From CAVVDT01 sp963747005 (GTDB lineage: Bacteria > Pseudomonadota > Alphaproteobacteria > Rhizobiales > Aestuariivirgaceae): DNA of 64,000 nt. This document shows, piece by piece, positions 60,038 through 64,000 of the stretch. The notes beneath the pieces are model-generated. The model was not told the DNA's origin and did not search any database. It was given only the letters and a program-made list of their open reading frames with translations. Within the stretch, counting starts at the first letter, position 1. Each line of letters begins with the position of its first letter. Where the stretch lies: positions 124,001 to 188,000 of the forward strand of contig CAVVDT010000013.1 in assembly GCA_963747005.1 (NCBI GenBank), written 5' to 3'. The position numbers and the translations under genes are program-made.

Positions 60038-61825
60038 CTAGCCGGTGCTCTCGCGCAGTTCCTTCTTCGACAGCTTGCCCACCATGGTCTTGGGCAGTTC
60101 GTCGCGGAATTCGATCTTCGCCGGCATCTCGATGCGCGACAGTTTCTTTTCAAGGTGTTCCAGGATATCGGCTTCACTCGCCCTGGCGTCGTCCTTCAGC
60201 CTGACGAAGGCCTTCGGCGCCTCGCCGCGATAGGCATCGGGGATGCCGATCACCGTCACCTCGGCCACCGCCGGATAGCTGAGAATGGCCTCCTCTATGC
60301 GCCGCGGATAGACCTTGAAGCCGGAACAGTTGATCATGTCCTTGATGCGGTCGATGATGAAGATGAAGCCGTCGTCGTCCATGTAGCCCACATCGCCGGT
60401 GCGGAAATAATCGCCGACAAAGGTCTCCTCGGTAGCATCGGGGCGGTTCCAGTAGCCCTGCATCACCTGCGGACCCTTGATGCAGATCTCGCCCTTTTCC
60501 CCCAGCGGCACGACCTTGCGGCAATCCTCCAGCGAGCGGATGGAAACATCGGTGCCGGGACAGGGCTGGCCGATGGAATTGTCCTTGTGGAGCCCTTCGA
60601 AGGGATTGCAGGTGGCGACCGGCGAGGTCTCCGACAGGCCGTAGCCCTCGACCACCCGGCAGCCGGCGAATTCCTCGAAACTCTTGCGCACCACTTGCGG
60701 CAGCGGCGCGCCGCCCGAGATGCAGAATTTCAGCGACGTCAGGTCATTGCGCGAAATGCCTTTGTAGTTGAGCAGCGCCGTGAACAACGTCGGAACCGCC
60801 GGCATGATGGTGGGCCGCACGGCGCGAAAGGTCTTGATCGCCTGATGCACGTCGAAGCGCGGCAACAGCACCATCATCGCCCCGCAGCGGATGGCGAAAT
60901 TCATGATCGTCGTCATGGCGAACACATGAAAGAACGGCAGGATCGCCATGATGCGCTCGTTGCCCTGCTCGATCATGCCGGGCCCCCAGGCGGCGATCTG
61001 CTGCACGTTGACGGTGAGATTGGCATGGGTGAGCACCGCGCCCTTGGGCTCGCCGGTGGTGCCGCCGGTATATTGCAGCAGCGCCACGTCGCCGGGTCGG
61101 ATGATGACGCGGGTGGGATTGGCGGCGTGGGCCGCCAGCTCACGCCAGCCCACCACCTTGGCCGCCACCGTGGAGGCCGCCGGATTGGCCAGTTCGCCGC
61201 TCTTGAACAGGCGGAACATGAAGCGTGTCGCGGTCGGCAGGATATCGGCAAAGGGACAAACGATGATCTTGTCGATGGCACCCGATGCCGCCAGCGCCTC
61301 AGCCTTGGCGAACAGCACCTTCAAGTCGAGCGTCACCATGGCGACGATGCCGGCGTCTTTCACCTGGACCTTCAGTTCCTCGACCGTATAGAGCGGGTTG
61401 AAATTGACCACCGTCGCCCCGGTCCTGAGGATGGCGTAATAGGCCGCAACGTAATAGGGGGTATTCGGCAGGAAGAGGCCGATGCGATGGCCGCGGCCGA
61501 TGCCTTCGGCCTGCAGCCCCGAGGCCACCCGCTCGACAAGCCCGGCCATCTCGCCATAGGTGAGGCGGGCGCCGAGGAATTCGGTGACCGGACGCGTGGC
61601 GAAGGCCTTGGCGGCGGCATCGAACATTTCCGGCAACGCCATCGGGGTGAGCGGCGTATCCCATTGAACGCCAGGCGGGTAGTGGTCGATCCACGGCCCC
61701 TTGACCGGCCCGGCGGCTTTTTTCGACGCTGCCTTGGGCTTTGCGCTGGTCTTCGCTCCGGTCTTCGCTCCGGTCTTTGCCTTGGCCCCTGCTGCGGGCC
61801 TTGCCGGTTTTGCCTTTCTGGCCAT
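60038..61825 (-). CDS. fadD: Long-chain fatty acid-CoA ligase
   Basis: 595 residues. The AMP-binding loop is YTGGTTGEPKGAVLTH, a second ATP motif is GYGLSETSPV, and the linker and C-terminal catalytic lysine are YFRTGDVGYMDDDG and KTMVGKLSKKELR. It activates fatty acids to acyl-CoA. The first 45 residues are rich in Ala, Lys, Thr and Pro (KTGAKTGAK), a low-complexity extension not part of the enzyme; the core begins with GPWIDHYPPGV. ATG 61825 follows GGGAGG. Confidence 0.88.
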   Translation of the reverse strand: MARKAKPARPAAGAKAKTGAKTGAKTSAKPKAASKKAAGPVKGPWIDHYPPGVQWDTPLTPMALPEMFDAAAKAFATRPVTEFLGARLTYGEMAGLVERVASGLQAEGIGRGHRIGLFLPNTPYYVAAYYAILRTGATVVNFNPLYTVEELKVQVKDAGIVAMVTLDLKVLFAKAEALAASGAIDKIIVCPFADILPTATRFMFRLFKSGELANPAASTVAAKVVGWRELAAHAANPTRVIIRPGDVALLQYTGGTTGEPKGAVLTHANLTVNVQQIAAWGPGMIEQGNERIMAILPFFHVFAMTTIMNFAIRCGAMMVLLPRFDVHQAIKTFRAVRPTIMPAVPTLFTALLNYKGISRNDLTSLKFCISGGAPLPQVVRKSFEEFAGCRVVEGYGLSETSPVATCNPFEGLHKDNSIGQPCPGTDVSIRSLEDCRKVVPLGEKGEICIKGPQVMQGYWNRPDATEETFVGDYFRTGDVGYMDDDGFIFIIDRIKDMINCSGFKVYPRRIEEAILSYPAVAEVTVIGIPDAYRGEAPKAFVRLKDDARASEADILEHLEKKLSRIEMPAKIEFRDELPKTMVGKLSKKELRESTG

Positions 61826-61977
61826 CAATGCACCTCCCCCCAAAGAACCGCGTCAAAGACCTTGGTTTTGATCCGCTGCCGTGGCAGCCTTGGGGCATTG
61901 TAGGCCGAAGCGCCAGAGTTACGCCATATTGTCGCTTGAAGGTTCCTGAGGCTGATCGGCAACGGCGAGGACTGTCC

Positions 61978-62790
61978 ATGATGATGAAAAAATCCGTGGC
62001 CGCCATCGTGGCGGCGATGCTGGCGGCGGCGGTCCTGCCGGCGGCGACATACGCCCAAAGCGCCCAGACGCAAACTTCACCCACTCTCGATGCCTTGCCG
62101 TTCAGCAAGAAGCTGCAACTGGCCAAGGCCGGGGACGAGGACGCACAAATGGCGGTGGCCGCCGCCTATGAAAGCGGCGACGGGGTGCGCAAGAGCGTGG
62201 TCCTCGCGGCGCACTGGTACCGCCCCGCCGCCCAGCACGGCAACGCGGTGGCGCAATTGAAACTTGCCCACCTCGTGCAGACCGGCGCCCGCGACCTGAA
62301 GAAGGACCTGCCGCTCGCCGCCAGGCTTTACGAAGCCGCCGCCAAGCAGGGCAATCACGAGGCCGAATACTGGACCGGCTATAGCTACGAGCAGGGAGAA
62401 GGGGTGGACAAAGACGTCAAGACCGCGATCCAGTGGTATCAAAAGGCCGCCGATGCCGGCATCGCCGATGCCAGCAACAGCCTCGGTCTCATTTATCTCG
62501 GCAGCAAGGACGTGGCACGCGACCTCAACCGCGCCTTCCAGTTGTTCAAGGCCGCGGCCGATCAGAAAAATCCCTGGGCCGAAAACAATCTCGGCGGCAT
62601 GTACGAGATGGGCTGGGGCGTGGCTGCCGACCGCACCGAAGCGGTGCGTTATTATCGCCTCGCCGCCGCGCAGGCCAATCCCCACGCCGTCACCAATCTG
62701 AAGCGCCTGGGCGAACCGGTCGAGACGCCCGTCGCCACCAGCAGCGATCAGCCCGCACAGCAACCGGCCCAGCAGCAACAGCAGAACTGA
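61978..62790 (+). CDS. Secreted Sel1-repeat protein
   Basis: 270 residues. A signal peptide (MMMKKSVAAIVAAMLAAAVL, cut after TYAQ) leads into five or so Sel1-like repeats of about 36 residues (AKAGDEDAQMAVAAAYESGDG, KQGNHEAEYWTGYSYEQGEG and ADQKNPWAENNLGGMYEMGW). The tail is Gln/Pro-rich (AQQPAQQQQQN). Sel1 repeats bind proteins or peptides. Its first ATG follows GAGG. It is divergent from fadD, 152 bases between the starts. The periplasmic role is unknown. Confidence 0.8.
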   Translation: MMMKKSVAAIVAAMLAAAVLPAATYAQSAQTQTSPTLDALPFSKKLQLAKAGDEDAQMAVAAAYESGDGVRKSVVLAAHWYRPAAQHGNAVAQLKLAHLVQTGARDLKKDLPLAARLYEAAAKQGNHEAEYWTGYSYEQGEGVDKDVKTAIQWYQKAADAGIADASNSLGLIYLGSKDVARDLNRAFQLFKAAADQKNPWAENNLGGMYEMGWGVAADRTEAVRYYRLAAAQANPHAVTNLKRLGEPVETPVATSSDQPAQQPAQQQQQN

Positions 62791-62802
62791 CTGACTGCTT
62801 GC

Positions 62803-64000
62803 TCAGGCTGCCTGTGCCGGCCGCTTGTCGATGGCAGCGAGCAGATCGGGCAGGGGGCCGCCTTCGGCCATGGCGAGGATCGCGGCGATGGTCTCATCGG
62901 GGCGCGGCCAGCCGCCGTGGCGCATCAGGCCTTCCGCCTTGGCGATGAGTGCATCGCGCGACAGAGGTGCCTCCGGATCGCCCAAGGCGTCGCTCACCTG
63001 TGCTTCGAGGCGCTGGCCTCCGGCAAAGTTGGCGACGATGCGCGTGCCCCAATGCTGCGGGTAAGCGGCCTGCTGGGGCTTGCCGATGCCGACCCCGATC
63101 TTCTTCCGCAACGCCGCCAGCCGGGCGCGCGCCTCGGCCTCGAAGCTTGGAAATTCCACCTGCGGATCGCTCAGCGCCGCTGCCACACAATGTTGCAGGG
63201 AAAATTTCGCCGCATAGGGGCTTTGCGGGTCGCTGCGATCGCACAGATCGAGGGCGGCCTGATAGGCCTCGATAGATATTTTCACAATCGCATCAACACT
63301 CAATCCGCCTGCCTTCATCTGCTTTTGGATATCGGCGGCACAGGCGATGGCAGGGTGGGTGTGACGGCATGACGGCCACGGCTTGATGGAGGTCTGATGC
63401 ACCTGCCAGGGCGCGTCGGGGGTGGCCAGCAGGCGCGTGGCATCGCCATCGGGGCAGGCGGCGCGGTAGAAACCGCGTTCGCCTTCCAGGATATCGGGCG
63501 CGCCGGTGAACCCGTGGGCCGCCAGCCCGGCTGCCACCATCCCGGCTTCGGCGCCGCGTCCGGCATGCAGATGCTTGGTCTCGGCACCGGTTGCGAGGAA
63601 TTCCCACAGGCCCGCCGCCTGGCTGCCGGCATTGCCGAGGGCGTGGACGGCTTGCAGTTCGTCGAGGCCGAGGAGGTGGGCTGCCGCCATGGCCGAACCG
63701 AAGGGGCCGCAGGTCGCGGTGTTGTGCCAGATACGGTAGTGCGCCGGTCCGACGCTCATGCCCAGCCGGGTCGTTGCCTCGAACCCGTGCAGCAGGCCGG
63801 TCAGTACCTGACGGCCATCGCGACCCGCGCCCAGTGCCACCAGCGCCGGCACGACCACACAGCCGGGATGGACCACCGAGGCGCGGTGCAGATCGTCGAC
63901 CTCGAGGATGTGGCACAGGGCCCCCAGCACGAACGCCTGGCGCGGCTCATCGAGGTCCGTCAGCTTGCCGTCGCGGGCCAGCGCACGGGCCCAGGCAAGC
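62803..64000 (-). CDS. MmgE/PrpD family protein, 5' end cut
   Basis: 399 residues visible, entering from the right edge. Belongs to the 2-methylcitrate dehydratase-like (MmgE/PrpD) family: HNTATCGPFGSAMAAAHLLG, then HALGNAGSQAAGLWEFLATG, and RHTHPAI. These are dehydratases or decarboxylases such as aconitate decarboxylase. No prpB or prpC gene is next to it, so the substrate may be another 2- or 3-carboxyl acid. The stop is at 62803-62805. Confidence 0.85.
   Translation of the reverse strand, partial: LAWARALARDGKLTDLDEPRQAFVLGALCHILEVDDLHRASVVHPGCVVVPALVALGAGRDGRQVLTGLLHGFEATTRLGMSVGPAHYRIWHNTATCGPFGSAMAAAHLLGLDELQAVHALGNAGSQAAGLWEFLATGAETKHLHAGRGAEAGMVAAGLAAHGFTGAPDILEGERGFYRAACPDGDATRLLATPDAPWQVHQTSIKPWPSCRHTHPAIACAADIQKQMKAGGLSVDAIVKISIEAYQAALDLCDRSDPQSPYAAKFSLQHCVAAALSDPQVEFPSFEAEARARLAALRKKIGVGIGKPQQAAYPQHWGTRIVANFAGGQRLEAQVSDALGDPEAPLSRDALIAKAEGLMRHGGWPRPDETIAAILAMAEGGPLPDLLAAIDKRPAQAA

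Noticed and set aside
60155..61903. A long open frame antisense to fadD
   Set aside because: Same reason: full overlap with an enzyme gene that has clear catalytic motifs, and no protein-like composition.

Overview
The window is GC-rich, densely coded chromosomal DNA of an alphaproteobacterium, judged from codon use, gene content and the Paracoccus-like nir gene order. The genus cannot be named from the sequence. Two tRNA genes (Glu-UUC and Ser-UGA) are present. There is no rRNA, CRISPR array, integrase or transposase.

Region by region: 1-10.3 kb holds ordinary metabolic and stress genes: a cut cytochrome b561, ketopantoate reductase, a glyoxalase-like protein, a 1-Cys peroxiredoxin, an XRE/cupin regulator, an HD-domain protein and an EamA transporter. 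It also has a large secreted RTX metalloprotease. 10.5-16.9 kb has an orphan ParB-like protein, a second RTX protein, a 33-codon remnant of a glutathione S-transferase gene, an alpha/beta hydrolase-tautomerase pair, and an LLM flavin oxidoreductase divergent from a LysR regulator.

16.9-30.5 kb is a compact denitrification locus for the cytochrome cd1 nitrite reductase. One strand carries nirS-C-F-DL-G-H-J-N (enzyme, cytochrome c, heme d1 synthesis). The other carries nirI-nirX-nnrS and a c-type cytochrome, ending against a convergent Crp/Fnr-type regulator. Two FNR/NNR-like boxes are visible, one between nirS and nirI and one at the nnrS stop codon. nirE is not in the locus.

30.8-42.0 kb is the most unusual part. 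A radical SAM protein paired with a methyltransferase, a cytochrome P450, two sulfotransferase-like proteins, two tandem paralogous B12-type radical SAM proteins, a TPR-acyltransferase-like fusion and a glycosyltransferase lie together with no PKS, NRPS or precursor-peptide gene. This looks like an undescribed tailoring or biosynthetic locus, possibly acting on a lipid.

42.2-64 kb is mostly housekeeping: tRNA-Ser, prmB, a sarcosine/dimethylglycine dehydrogenase-like enzyme, a MarR-controlled group of small enzymes, an L,D-transpeptidase-like protein, arylamine N-acetyltransferase, a DNA glycosylase, proS-lolE-lolD-deacetylase, hutD, a cation efflux protein, an MFS transporter, fadD, a Sel1-repeat protein and a cut MmgE/PrpD gene. 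A visibly AT-rich island of about 1 kb encoding a Doc/Fic-type protein sits between prmB and the dehydrogenase, bounded by imperfect 20-bp direct repeats.
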